From Fictibacillus nanhaiensis (lineage in GTDB: Bacteria; Bacillota; Bacilli; Bacillales; Fictibacillaceae), in assembly GCF_019801215.1 (NCBI RefSeq), contig NZ_JAHVJO010000001.1, positions 372,001 to 436,000 on the forward strand: a DNA stretch of 64,000 nucleotides, given 5' to 3'. The translations under genes were made by a program, and so were the position numbers. Position 1 is the first letter of the stretch. Each line of letters starts with the position of its first letter. The notes beneath the pieces are model-generated. The model saw nothing but the letters and a program-made list of their open reading frames with translations. It did no database searches and was not told where the DNA came from. Positions 9,987 through 17,506 of the stretch are shown here, one piece after another.

Positions 9987-10046
9987 ATGATAATGGTAAG
10001 CATTACACTGCTGACATGGCTGCTGACGGAGAAAGACTCAACCTGA
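9987..10046 (+). CDS. S1025-like tiny ORF with a putative Rae1 cleavage codon pair
   Basis: Nineteen codons from the ATG at 9987, or 17 from the in-frame ATG at 9993. Counted from the second Met, the peptide is MVSITLLTWLLTEKDST, with Glu13 (GAG) followed by Lys14 (AAA) at 10029-10034. In B. subtilis the second small ORF of the yrzI operon, S1025, is reported as 17 codons long and is cut by the ribosome-associated endonuclease Rae1 between codons Glu13 and Lys14. Length, codon pair and position before yrzI all agree. AAGGAGGAG lies upstream; spacing favours 9987, family length favours 9993. Confidence 0.7.
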   Translation: MIMVSITLLTWLLTEKDST

Positions 10047-10088
10047 TGAATTAAAAAATATATAACAATAATAGGAGTGAATAACCAT

Positions 10089-10238
10089 ATGTTTACACTG
10101 CATTTGTTTTTTATAACCATTACCTTTTCAATAAAGAGAAACCACCGTTCAGAAGAACAGTACCTATACGACGAGCGCGTAAATACTCTTTATGATCGTG
10201 CTAAAGAAAAGGCCTCATACAATACATTTATGATGTAA
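10089..10238 (+). CDS. yrzI: YrzI family small protein
   Basis: A 49-residue protein starting MFTLHLFFITITFSIKRN: a short hydrophobic N-terminal segment followed by a basic patch and a charged, probably helical C-terminal part with the family's YLYDERVNTLYD-like region. This is the layout of the YrzI family (Bac_small_yrzI), found in spore-forming Bacillaceae and toxic when overproduced in B. subtilis according to my recollection. The ATG follows GGAG at 11 nt. It is the last gene of the small-peptide operon and is followed by a bidirectional terminator. Confidence 0.78.
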   Translation: MFTLHLFFITITFSIKRNHRSEEQYLYDERVNTLYDRAKEKASYNTFMM

Positions 10239-10242
10239 CTAC

Positions 10243-10282
10243 AAAAGAGCCATCTCGCTTGAACGCGAGAAAGGCTCTTTTA
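10243..10282. terminator. Bidirectional terminator between yrzI and the GspS-like gene
   Basis: AAAAGAGCC-A-TCTCGC / GCGAGA-AA-GGCTCTTTT, a long interrupted stem with T-runs on both strands. It serves yrzI (+) and the convergent GspS-like gene (-), whose stop codon lies at its edge. Confidence 0.9.
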
Positions 10283-11524
10283 ATTTTGCAGGCATGAAGG
10301 TAAGAAGTACGAAAGGTTGTCAGTAATGGGATTCCCAACTCTGTAGCCAAAAGCGCTAGGTTTTCCATTAATGATAAAGGTGCCTGTCATCCTATGACCT
10401 TCCATATTTCCTCGTTCACATTCAAACTTCATCTTAGGGAGCGGAACATACTTTTGATACACACTTGCATACTGTTCATACGTCGCATTTTTGTCTTGAT
10501 CGACTATGTTGCCGTTGCCGTCGAAAATCCGAACAGTGTCTCCTTCACGCCCAAAAACAGGTTTTTGTACATAACGTTCCTTTTTACTAAGAAATGGGTC
10601 TGGTTCTAAATAGGTAGGCAAAAAATATTGGGAAATCCATTCATGTTCTTGTGAAGTGAAATAAGGTGACCGCTCTTCATACAATCCCCATATAAGAGCC
10701 AACACAGCTTTACTTTGTAACAAGAAAGCTGAAGGAGGATTTACGATGGCCAGCTTGTTTTGAATCACAAGGTCTGTTAACTGAAGTCCAATCTGTTCGT
10801 TTGTTTCTAAATCTTTATCTTGAATAAGGAGTTCAATCGGAAAGGTCTGTCTATATAACACATCTATTTTCTTGCCATTTTGATCATACAGTCCTTCATT
10901 TTTTTGAATGATCAACTCTTCTAATGGAATGTATTGAGATGGAAATCCGCATAGTTTTTGCAAATAAAGAACGGTCTGTTTATCCTCCATATTTTCACCA
11001 TGAGAAGTAAAGGCGATGTTTGGAGAATGTGAAGTTCCGAGGCCGCGATACGAAGATAGGAGTGAAGTTCGAATCGCGTGTCTTAAATCTTTTTCCATCC
11101 CAGCATTCGGGTTAATCTTACGAAAGTGTTCACACAAAAGTTCATTAACTTTAAAACATTCATAAATGAACGTAGGTGTATCACTATTAAATTCCATTAC
11201 CTTATGTCCATCAGGAGTCTCAATGGAGTCAATCCTGCCGATTACTGTTTTCGGGAGAGGAGATTGAAAACGTAAGAATGCTACTAAAGAGTCTGGAAAC
11301 CCTAACAACTGTAAGGTCTCATCCTTAATTTCAGGTGATTGCAAGAGAGAAGCTGTCTTAAACAAAATATGGCTTGCTTTCGTACCAAATTCTTTCACTG
11401 ATTCTTTTTCTGTAGATTCAATCGGATAAGGAGTGTATAAAGCATATTCTTGTCCATACATATCTGCCCAAAACTCAGGCAGCTTTTCATAAAATCGTTT
11501 TCTTTCTTGAGTGTAGTTCAGCAT
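10280..11524 (-). CDS. Glutathionylspermidine synthase-like ATP-grasp protein (YjfC/YgiC type)
   Basis: A 414-residue protein of the GSP_synth family: a preATP-grasp part, then an ATP-grasp ligase fold. Recognisable motifs are VMEFNSDTPTFIYE (about 129-142, an acidic substrate/metal loop), VNPPSAFLLQSKAVLALIW (about 258-276) and KPVFGREGDTV (about 322-332, the nucleotide-binding lysine loop). It lacks the amidase domain of E. coli Gss, like E. coli YjfC and YgiC, whose substrates are unknown. A DUF350 protein and a Cys-rich lipoprotein are encoded nearby on the same strand, the same partners as in the E. coli yjfLMC locus. It probably makes a peptide-like bond, but the substrates cannot be named. 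Confidence 0.85.
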   Translation of the reverse strand: MLNYTQERKRFYEKLPEFWADMYGQEYALYTPYPIESTEKESVKEFGTKASHILFKTASLLQSPEIKDETLQLLGFPDSLVAFLRFQSPLPKTVIGRIDSIETPDGHKVMEFNSDTPTFIYECFKVNELLCEHFRKINPNAGMEKDLRHAIRTSLLSSYRGLGTSHSPNIAFTSHGENMEDKQTVLYLQKLCGFPSQYIPLEELIIQKNEGLYDQNGKKIDVLYRQTFPIELLIQDKDLETNEQIGLQLTDLVIQNKLAIVNPPSAFLLQSKAVLALIWGLYEERSPYFTSQEHEWISQYFLPTYLEPDPFLSKKERYVQKPVFGREGDTVRIFDGNGNIVDQDKNATYEQYASVYQKYVPLPKMKFECERGNMEGHRMTGTFIINGKPSAFGYRVGNPITDNLSYFLPSCLQN

Positions 11525-11604
11525 TTGAATGAAAACCTCCGCACCATACTTCTCTTAATAATCTGATATGATAAACATAACAAAAACAAAAAGGAATGAA
11601 AATT

Positions 11605-12051
11605 ATGGAACTCACTTATTACATAGAAAAAGTTGATGGATACGAACCTTTCTTAACTTACAAGATTCCAGATAACATGCACAATGATGAAAAATACGCA
11701 CGACAGCTATGTGAATTTTTTGTCTCTGGACAAAAGGAATATGAACTTCAATCGAATGAAATGATGGATGATGAAGAAATATTGATTGTAAAAGAGATCG
11801 GGCCAGTTAAAAAATTCTCTGAAGAATCCAGTTATAAAGGTAGAGGAATATTTATAGAGTTTAGACAGTATAACAATACAGGAGATATGCCATTGTTACA
11901 TGTTCAGGCAATGAATAGCCATTGGGATGTTATTCGGTATTTATTAAAAGATGTTGTTCATATTCCACGACAAGGTCAGTTTCAAAGGGACTCAGCTGAA
12001 ATTGATGAGGACCGTGCTGTTTACGTCATATACGTTGGGGAAAAAATTTAA
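11605..12051 (+). CDS. Hypothetical protein, 148 residues
   Basis: I do not recognise this family. The protein is soluble and acidic, starting MELTYYIEKVDGYEPF and carrying an acidic EMMDDEEILIV patch near residue 55 and a central HVQAMNSHWDVIRYLL segment. It has no signal peptide or transmembrane helix. The ATG at 11605 follows AAGGA at 9 nt; the in-frame ATG at 11596 abuts that site. It is divergent from the GspS-like gene and convergent with the DUF350 gene, so it splits that module. Its location suggests, but does not show, a related role. Confidence 0.7.
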   Translation: MELTYYIEKVDGYEPFLTYKIPDNMHNDEKYARQLCEFFVSGQKEYELQSNEMMDDEEILIVKEIGPVKKFSEESSYKGRGIFIEFRQYNNTGDMPLLHVQAMNSHWDVIRYLLKDVVHIPRQGQFQRDSAEIDEDRAVYVIYVGEKI

Positions 12052-12080
12052 GCATATGGCATCTGCCATATGCTTTTTTA
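12050..12080. terminator. Bidirectional terminator between the 148-residue gene and the DUF350 gene
   Basis: Perfect 11-bp stem AAGCATATGGC/GCCATATGCTT with an ATCT loop and a T-run on the plus strand. The minus strand has a preceding A/T-rich tract. Confidence 0.88.
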
Positions 12081-12082
12081 TA

Positions 12083-12478
12083 TTAATATGTAAGACACTG
12101 AGCGATAACCCATCCAACGGAAAGGCTGAGAAACATAACGAGTAACCCAACTGCTTTATTATCATTATCTATGGCTTTAGATATGCTTGATCTAATAGCT
12201 AGATGTTCTGCAACAAATAAAGCAATGATCTGTGCAATAATCCCAACTGTTCCCCAGATGAGAAGATCTACGATGCTTAATGAATTAGCGATCGAAGAAC
12301 CGATAACAAAAGCAAGACCAAATAGTCTTCCACCAAGAGATAAGGCAGCCGCTGTATTGCCTTTACTGATCAATTGAAGTTCCTTTGTTTTTGTTGTGAG
12401 TTCAAAAACGACAAAGCCAACAAACAATAACCCTAAGCCTGTAGCTGCGTATAGAGCAAAATTAAGAAATAAGTTCAT
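12083..12478 (-). CDS. DUF350 (YjfL family) membrane protein
   Basis: A 131-residue protein with four predicted transmembrane helices (about 8-27, 47-66, 72-90, 108-128), with a conserved FELTTKTKELQLISKGNTAAALSLGGRLFG stretch after helix 1. This is the DUF350/YjfL signature. In many bacteria DUF350 proteins are encoded beside GspS-like ATP-grasp enzymes, as here. The ATG follows GAGGAG at 7 nt, and the upstream lipoprotein gene ends 20 nt before it. The two are therefore probably cotranscribed. The function is unknown. Confidence 0.85.
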   Translation of the reverse strand: MNLFLNFALYAATGLGLLFVGFVVFELTTKTKELQLISKGNTAAALSLGGRLFGLAFVIGSSIANSLSIVDLLIWGTVGIIAQIIALFVAEHLAIRSSISKAIDNDNKAVGLLVMFLSLSVGWVIAQCLTY

Positions 12479-12498
12479 TCCGACAACTCCTCATTTTT

Positions 12499-12825
12499 TT
12501 ATCCGCCAAATCCTTTGCTGCTTCCAAATCCAGAACCTTTCCCTTTAAAGCTGGAGCTGTTTTTATAGGATTTGTAGGCGGAGCTTTTTAATAAACTGTT
12601 TTTGCCTTTGAAGAACTTTCCTGCCAAAAAATAATGACCGAAGAATCGAGAGTTAGCATCGTCACATTCATAAACTCCATCCTCTTCATCCCATTCCCAA
12701 TCTTGGCATTCTGTATCTGTTGGCTCAGGCGGAAGATCTTCTGCTTGATAATTGTTACAGCCTGTAAGCATAACGGCAACAGATGCAGAAGAAACACCTG
12801 CGATTAGTTTTTTCGTTTTATTCAA
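12499..12825 (-). CDS. Small lipoprotein with Gly/Ser/Lys-rich tail (YjfM-like position)
   Basis: A 108-residue lipoprotein. The signal peptide ends in lipobox MLTGC (Cys23). The mature part has an acidic Asp/Glu-Trp segment with two further cysteines (about 39 and 54: TECQDWEWDEEDGVYECDD), then a basic low-complexity tail rich in Ser, Lys, Gly and Phe (about 72-108). The E. coli counterpart locus encodes YjfM/YgiB, a Cys-containing envelope protein with a similarly low-complexity tail, next to YjfL and YjfC, so it probably fills the same slot. Direct homology is not certain. Confidence 0.72.
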   Translation of the reverse strand: MNKTKKLIAGVSSASVAVMLTGCNNYQAEDLPPEPTDTECQDWEWDEEDGVYECDDANSRFFGHYFLAGKFFKGKNSLLKSSAYKSYKNSSSFKGKGSGFGSSKGFGG

Positions 12826-12999
12826 GTCTTCACCTCATTTCATGCTAATTATAGTATGTCATAAACGATTTTGAAAACCATTTATTTCTAGTACGAATGA
12901 ATAAACGAAAAGGTTTCCGGTCATTTTTAATGTACAGACACACCCAAGCCCAGCTCCGCATAAAGATAAAGAAGTAAGAACAGTCTTGGAGGTGCTGTC

Positions 13000-13710
13000 A
13001 TGTCATTAGTAGGTGTGTTGGCCTATTTCTTTAAAGAAGTGATGCTGTTTGTTTCGTATGTAAAAAACAATGCCTTTCCCCAGCCACTGTCTGAGAATGA
13101 AGAAAAGCAGTACTTAAAAGATATGGCAAATGGAGATGAACATGCAAGAGGGTTATTGATCGAACATAACTTAAGGCTTGTAGCGCATATCGTTAAAAAA
13201 TTTGAAAACACAGGAGAAGATACGGAGGACTTGATCTCAATCGGTACGATCGGCCTCATTAAAGCGATCGAGAGCTATTCTAGAGGAAAAGGGACGAAGC
13301 TTGCGACATATGCAGCACGGTGTATTGAGAATGAAATCCTCATGCATTTAAGAGCTTTAAAAAAGACAAAAAAAGATGTATCTCTTCATGATCCGATTGG
13401 AACGGATAAAGAAGGAAATGAAATAACGTTGATTGATGTATTAAAAGCGGAAACGGAAGATGTTGTGGATGCCATTCAGTTAAAGATGCAAAAGAAAAAG
13501 ATATACGATTACATTCATGTCCTTGACGACCGCGAAAAAGAAGTAATCGTTGGCCGTTTTGGACTCGATCTGCAAAAAGAAAAAACACAGCGTGAAATCG
13601 CGAAGCAGTTGGGGATCTCAAGGAGCTATGTCTCACGGATCGAAAAACGGGCACTCATGAAACTGTTTCATGAATTTTATAGAAGCCGTCAACAAGGTGA
13701 ACGTTCATAG
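13000..13710 (+). CDS. sigK: RNA polymerase sporulation sigma factor SigK, uninterrupted
   Basis: Late mother-cell sigma factor of 236 residues, almost identical in its core to B. subtilis sigma-K. The N-terminal hydrophobic pro-sequence (about residues 1-20, [20 protein letters not shown]) is present and must be removed by an intramembrane protease; the mature part begins near [11 protein letters not shown]. Region 2 ([21 protein letters not shown]) and region 4 with the helix-turn-helix ([24 protein letters not shown]) are complete. In B. subtilis the gene is split by the skin element; here the frame is continuous. GGAGGTG lies 5-7 nt before the ATG. The gene is flanked by its own terminator. 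Confidence 0.97.
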   Translation: MSLVGVLAYFFKEVMLFVSYVKNNAFPQPLSENEEKQYLKDMANGDEHARGLLIEHNLRLVAHIVKKFENTGEDTEDLISIGTIGLIKAIESYSRGKGTKLATYAARCIENEILMHLRALKKTKKDVSLHDPIGTDKEGNEITLIDVLKAETEDVVDAIQLKMQKKKIYDYIHVLDDREKEVIVGRFGLDLQKEKTQREIAKQLGISRSYVSRIEKRALMKLFHEFYRSRQQGERS

Positions 13711-13717
13711 CATTTAC

Positions 13718-13749
13718 AAAAAAGGCTGGTAACATTTACAGCCTTTTTA
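13718..13749 (+). terminator. Terminator after sigK
   Basis: 10-bp stem AAAAAGGCTG/CAGCCTTTTT with a 10-nt loop. Confidence 0.85.
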
Positions 13750-13792
13750 TTTATGCAAGAGGGCAAACTAAAGAAAAAAGGAGTTTTTAAAG

Positions 13793-14074
13793 ATGGCACG
13801 AAGAAAAAGACAACCCATTGTTCCCGAAGCAAGAGAAGGACTTGATAAATTAAAAGCGAAAGTAATGAGAGAAGCGGGATATAACGTGTCAGACCAGTCC
13901 CCTGATGATGTGAAATATGAAGTAGCAAGAGACATGGGAGTATCCCTTGAAAAAGGATATAACGGGCAGATTACTTCGAAGGATGCTGGCCGAGTAGGCG
14001 GTCAGATCGGCGGAAGAATGGTGAAAGAGTTAATTCAGCAGGCGAAAGCAAACCTTGGAAAACAAGCACGATAA
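13793..14074 (+). CDS. Small acid-soluble spore protein, alpha/beta type
   Basis: A 93-residue DNA-binding spore protein that saturates forespore DNA and protects it from damage. Both conserved segments of the family are present: KYEVARDMGV (about 43-52), containing the cut site for the germination protease GPR, and NGQITSKDAGRVGGQIGGRMVKELI (about 58-82). The N-terminus has extra Arg/Lys residues compared with SspA/B, and the spacer is longer than usual. AAGGAG lies 8-9 nt before the ATG. GPR itself is encoded at about 43 kb in this window. Confidence 0.93.
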   Translation: MARRKRQPIVPEAREGLDKLKAKVMREAGYNVSDQSPDDVKYEVARDMGVSLEKGYNGQITSKDAGRVGGQIGGRMVKELIQQAKANLGKQAR

Positions 14075-14147
14075 ATGGAACAAATTCGAGGTGTTTATAA
14101 GAAACAAACAGGGAATAGAATAGGTAAATAAACTAGGAGGCGTTGAT

Positions 14148-14222
14148 ATGCAAGAAACTGTTTTGTATGGATCGTTCGTTTTGATGTTAGCCTATTTTAT
14201 ATATGTTTCCATTGTGGAATAA
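14148..14222 (+). CDS. 24-residue single-pass membrane peptide
   Basis: An ATG with a strong ribosome binding site (AGGAGG, about 8 nt upstream) starts a 24-codon frame ending in TAA, directly followed by a terminator. The peptide starts MQETVLYGSF and consists mostly of one hydrophobic helix (about residues 5-22), ending Val-Glu. Ribosome binding site, tight terminator and hydrophobic character support a real small protein. I do not recognise the family and cannot give a function. Confidence 0.55.
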   Translation: MQETVLYGSFVLMLAYFIYVSIVE

Positions 14223-14231
14223 CCAAAAAAG

Positions 14232-14255
14232 ACTCTCCAATCGGAGAGTTTTTAT
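14232..14255 (+). terminator. Terminator after the 24-residue peptide gene
   Basis: ACTCTCC-AATC-GGAGAGT, a perfect 7-bp stem and 4-nt loop followed by TTTTTAT. Confidence 0.88.
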
Positions 14256-14357
14256 CTGTAAACAGGAGAAAAAATAAACTTCAGAGTCGATTTTTGTGTG
14301 AATATTTTTTATAATAAGAATAGAGAGTCATTATGTACATATACAGGGGGAAAAAAT

Positions 14358-16139
14358 ATGCTATTACAAGATTTAAGGCAGACTTGGGAATTGGATTCAG
14401 TTTTTCCAGGTGGAAGTGATTCAAAAGAGCTATCAGCAGAAATAAAATGGCATGAAGATGAAGTAAAGTCACTGGCAAAAAAAGCGGAGAAATTTACTTT
14501 TTCGAACGAGAACTTTTTAAATCTTATTCAGGAGTTGCAAACTTTTTCAGAGCGGCTTTCTACTACTGGTTCATTCGTAGGCTGTTTAATCGCTCAAAAT
14601 GTTAAAGATAAAAAGGCGATGGGACTTCGAGGAAGACTAGAGTCCGTTTATGCAGCGTTCTCGAATGTGGGTTCATTACTGGATCAGCAGCTTATGGAGA
14701 TCAGTGAAGAAACGTGGAAAGACCTCGTAAGTATGCCAGAATATAAGGATATTGCGTTTTCGTTAAACGAAAGAAGAATGCATGCTAAAGAGAAATTAGG
14801 CATCGCTGAAGAATCTTTGATCAATGATTTAGCTGTTGATGGCTATCACGCATGGTCCACACTATACGATATGGTGGTCGGCAGAATAAATATTAAAGTT
14901 GAGATTGATGGAAAAGTGGAAGAATTGTCAGTCGGACAGGCTGAAAACAAGTTTTCCAGTCCAGACCGCAAAGTACGAAAAGATACCTTCCAAAAGTTTG
15001 TGGAAGCTTGGGATAACGAAGGAGAATTTTGTGCGGCATCTCTTAACCATATTGCAGGATTTAGAAACGAGATCTACAAGCACAGAGGATGGAAAGAGAC
15101 GTTAAAAGAACCTCTTGAGATTAACCGTATGAAAGAAGAAACACTTACAGCAATGTGGGCTGCGATTAATTCTCAAAAAGAGATCTTCGTAAAGTATCTC
15201 GATCGCAAGGCAAAGCTTTTAGGATTAGAAAAATTAAGCTGGTACGATGTCGATGCGCCATTATCATCAGCCAACAGTAAAATGAACTACGATGAAGCAG
15301 CTCAATTCATTGTAGAGCAGTTCCGTTCATTGGCTCCTAAAATGGCTGATTTCTCTGAAAAAGCCTTTTTAGATGGGTGGATTGAAGCGGAAGATCGTTC
15401 AGGAAAAAGACCTGGAGGATTTTGTACAGGTTTTCCAACGAAAAAAGAAACTCGAATTTTTATGACATTCTCTGGAACCCCTAGCAATGTTTCTACTTTG
15501 GCTCATGAACTTGGCCATGCGTTCCATTCAGACGTTTTAAAGGAGCTTCCTTATTATGCAACAAATTATGCAATGAATGTAGCTGAGACTGCTTCTACAT
15601 TTGCAGAGATGATCGTTGCTGATGCTGCTGTTAGCAATGCTAAATCGAAAGAAGAAAAAGTAGCACTTCTTGAAGATAAAGCTCAGCGGTCTGTAGCGTT
15701 TTTCATGAATATTCAAGCTCGTTTCTTGTTTGAGACAAAAATGTATGAAGAGAGAAAGGAAGGACAGTTATCTGTAGAACGTTTATGTGAATTGATGGAA
15801 GAAGCTCAAAAAGAAGCGTTTAATGATTCACTTGAAGAGTATCATCCCTATTTTTGGGCATCTAAGCTTCATTTCTATATTACAGATGTTCCGTTTTACA
15901 ATTTCCCTTACACATTCGGCTATTTATTCTCAGCAGGAATCTACGCGAAAGCAAAAGAAGAAGGTCCAGCTTTTGAGGAAAAATATATCTCACTATTACA
16001 AGACACAGGTAAGATGGAAGTAGAAGAACTCGCACAAAAGCATCTAGGGATTGATATTACGAAGCAGGATTTCTGGCTAAAAGGAATTGAGTTAGCGGCG
16101 GCTGACGTAGAAGAATTTTTAGAACTAACTGAAGGATAA
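14358..16139 (+). CDS. pepF: Oligoendopeptidase PepF, M3 family metallopeptidase
   Basis: Cytoplasmic zinc endopeptidase that degrades oligopeptides. The zinc motif HELGH (His383-Glu384...His387, TLAHELGHAFHSD) is intact, with the downstream glutamate ligand region NVAETASTFAEMI about 30 residues later. The 593-residue length is typical of the PepF/M3B group. The ATG at 14358 follows AGGGGG at about 8 nt. The frame is open 60 nt further upstream but has no ribosome binding site there. It is a single-gene unit. A shared bidirectional terminator separates it from pssA. Confidence 0.93.
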   Translation: MLLQDLRQTWELDSVFPGGSDSKELSAEIKWHEDEVKSLAKKAEKFTFSNENFLNLIQELQTFSERLSTTGSFVGCLIAQNVKDKKAMGLRGRLESVYAAFSNVGSLLDQQLMEISEETWKDLVSMPEYKDIAFSLNERRMHAKEKLGIAEESLINDLAVDGYHAWSTLYDMVVGRINIKVEIDGKVEELSVGQAENKFSSPDRKVRKDTFQKFVEAWDNEGEFCAASLNHIAGFRNEIYKHRGWKETLKEPLEINRMKEETLTAMWAAINSQKEIFVKYLDRKAKLLGLEKLSWYDVDAPLSSANSKMNYDEAAQFIVEQFRSLAPKMADFSEKAFLDGWIEAEDRSGKRPGGFCTGFPTKKETRIFMTFSGTPSNVSTLAHELGHAFHSDVLKELPYYATNYAMNVAETASTFAEMIVADAAVSNAKSKEEKVALLEDKAQRSVAFFMNIQARFLFETKMYEERKEGQLSVERLCELMEEAQKEAFNDSLEEYHPYFWASKLHFYITDVPFYNFPYTFGYLFSAGIYAKAKEEGPAFEEKYISLLQDTGKMEVEELAQKHLGIDITKQDFWLKGIELAAADVEEFLELTEG

Positions 16140-16176
16140 AAAAAAGGAAACCGCTTATAATGCGGTTTCCTTTTTT
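16139..16176. terminator. Bidirectional terminator between pepF and pssA
   Basis: AAGGAAACCGC/GCGGTTTCCTT, an 11-bp stem with a 7-nt loop, flanked by A8 and T6 runs. Confidence 0.93.
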
Positions 16177-16720
16177 ATCTTTTTTCGATGGTTATCGTGC
16201 TAATCATTAAAATAGCCAATCCGATTGTTAAGAACATATAAAAAAATCCTGGAAGGAAGTTGATCGTCAGGTAACCAGCAGCCATCAAGCAGCCTGCCAC
16301 CGTGATCGGAACGCCTACAAATGACCCGTTGAATTCAGTAATGTTAAAACGAGCTAAACGAATAGCTCCACAAACGATGAAGATAATCGTAAAGATCATG
16401 CCTGGTACACCAAACTGATGCAAAACTGCTTGGTAAATTAAAAATGCTGGCGCAATCCCAAATGAGATTAAATCACATAAAGAATCTAATTGCTTTCCAA
16501 ATTCTGATTCAATATTTAGCTTTCTGGCCACCATTCCGTCAAAACGATCAAACAATCCTGCCAAAAAGATTAAGATAAAGCCGATTTTTAAATCACCGTT
16601 AATCATAAATAACAAAGCTAAAGCGCCAAGTGAAAGGTTGATCAACGTTAAGAAGTTAGCGGTCTGTCCTTTAACCTTCTTAAACGTTGAATCAATGCGC
16701 TCTCTTTCAATCATAAACAT
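16175..16720 (-). CDS. pssA: CDP-diacylglycerol--serine O-phosphatidyltransferase PssA
   Basis: Membrane enzyme making phosphatidylserine, the precursor of phosphatidylethanolamine. The CDP-alcohol phosphotransferase signature DG-x2-AR-x8-G-x3-D-x3-D is exact: Asp61, Gly62, Ala65, Arg66, Gly75, Asp79, Asp83. There are about five to six transmembrane helices in 181 residues. The ATG at 16720 follows GAGGAG at about 7 nt; the frame is open for 72 nt further upstream, but the longer N-terminus has no ribosome binding site. No psd gene is adjacent. Confidence 0.93.
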   Translation of the reverse strand: MFMIERERIDSTFKKVKGQTANFLTLINLSLGALALLFMINGDLKIGFILIFLAGLFDRFDGMVARKLNIESEFGKQLDSLCDLISFGIAPAFLIYQAVLHQFGVPGMIFTIIFIVCGAIRLARFNITEFNGSFVGVPITVAGCLMAAGYLTINFLPGFFYMFLTIGLAILMISTITIEKR

Positions 16721-16890
16721 TGGATCACTCCTCAAATGGAAAAAAGCTGGAGATTTGGCTAAGTCTGCACATATAGAAATCAACTCTACCAATGTGGCTT
16801 TTAATCTTCTGCTAACGTAGTGTGCTTAAGATTATATAACCATTTTATTTATTATATGCCATACCCATATCTATTGAAAGAGGAAGTTGT

Positions 16891-17235
16891 TTATGATTCC
16901 TTTATTTTGTGATTTTCTTCCAGTTGATTGTATACCGTTTTTTCAGATAATGGTACTCCCGTCCGGTAAGCAGCTCTTGATATCATATGACCTGCCACTG
17001 GTGCTGTTAAGAGAACAAAAAGTATGCCTAGAATTAACTTTCCGCTAAATACGTTCATGTCTGATAAAACATAGATAAATGAACCGATCAATATCCCAGA
17101 AACGCCGAGTGTCGAGCTTTTCGTAGCAGCATGTAGTCTGGAATAGACATCCGGAAACCGAAGCACACCTAACGTTCCAGAGAAAACAAAAAAGGTGCCA
17201 ATGATAAGGAAAATACTAATCACGATCTTGATCAA
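16891..17235 (-). CDS. mrpG: Mrp Na+/H+ antiporter subunit G
   Basis: Last gene of the mrp operon. The small membrane subunit of 114 residues has three transmembrane helices and the signature RFPDVYSRLHAATKSSTLGV (about residues 26-45 of this form). The Mrp complex exchanges cytoplasmic Na+ for external H+ and supports sodium, alkali and bile resistance. The gene overlaps mrpF by about 20 nt. The start is uncertain: TTG at 17235 has AAGGGTG 6 nt upstream, and GTG at 17244 is an alternative. Confidence 0.9.
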   Translation of the reverse strand: MIKIVISIFLIIGTFFVFSGTLGVLRFPDVYSRLHAATKSSTLGVSGILIGSFIYVLSDMNVFSGKLILGILFVLLTAPVAGHMISRAAYRTGVPLSEKTVYNQLEENHKIKES

Positions 17236-17506
17236 TAATAACACCCTTTTCTAAAAATTTTGCAACGGCAACTGTAGCTATAAACGTTAAAATACCGATA
17301 AGCAAGATGATATCGTTAAGTTGAACCGTGTCTAGGATGATAGCCATCAATCCAGTAATGGCTATCAAATTGATACCAATCGTATCAAGTGCGACAACAC
17401 GATCTGGATTTGAAGGTCCGATCACTGCCCGATATAAAAGAAGCAGGATAGAGATGGTTGTTACGAACAAACAAACCGACACAACAATTGAAAACCAATC
17501 TGTCAT
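17216..17506 (-). CDS. mrpF: Mrp Na+/H+ antiporter subunit F
   Basis: A 96-residue membrane subunit with three transmembrane helices and the conserved GPSNPDRVVALDTIG segment (about residues 31-45) of the MnhF/MrpF family. In B. subtilis MrpF alone can mediate cholate/sodium efflux. The gene overlaps mrpE by 4 nt upstream and mrpG downstream, so all are translated from one message. AAGGGGGG lies 8 nt before its ATG, within the end of mrpE. Confidence 0.92.
   Translation of the reverse strand: MTDWFSIVVSVCLFVTTISILLLLYRAVIGPSNPDRVVALDTIGINLIAITGLMAIILDTVQLNDIILLIGILTFIATVAVAKFLEKGVIIDQDRD

Noticed and set aside
12955-12970. Sigma-K -10-like CATAAAGATA before sigK
   Set aside because: The spacing within the motif is one base off the CATAnnnTA consensus and no -35 was convincing; GTCATTTT at 12920 resembles a sigma-E -35 but has no -10 at the right distance.
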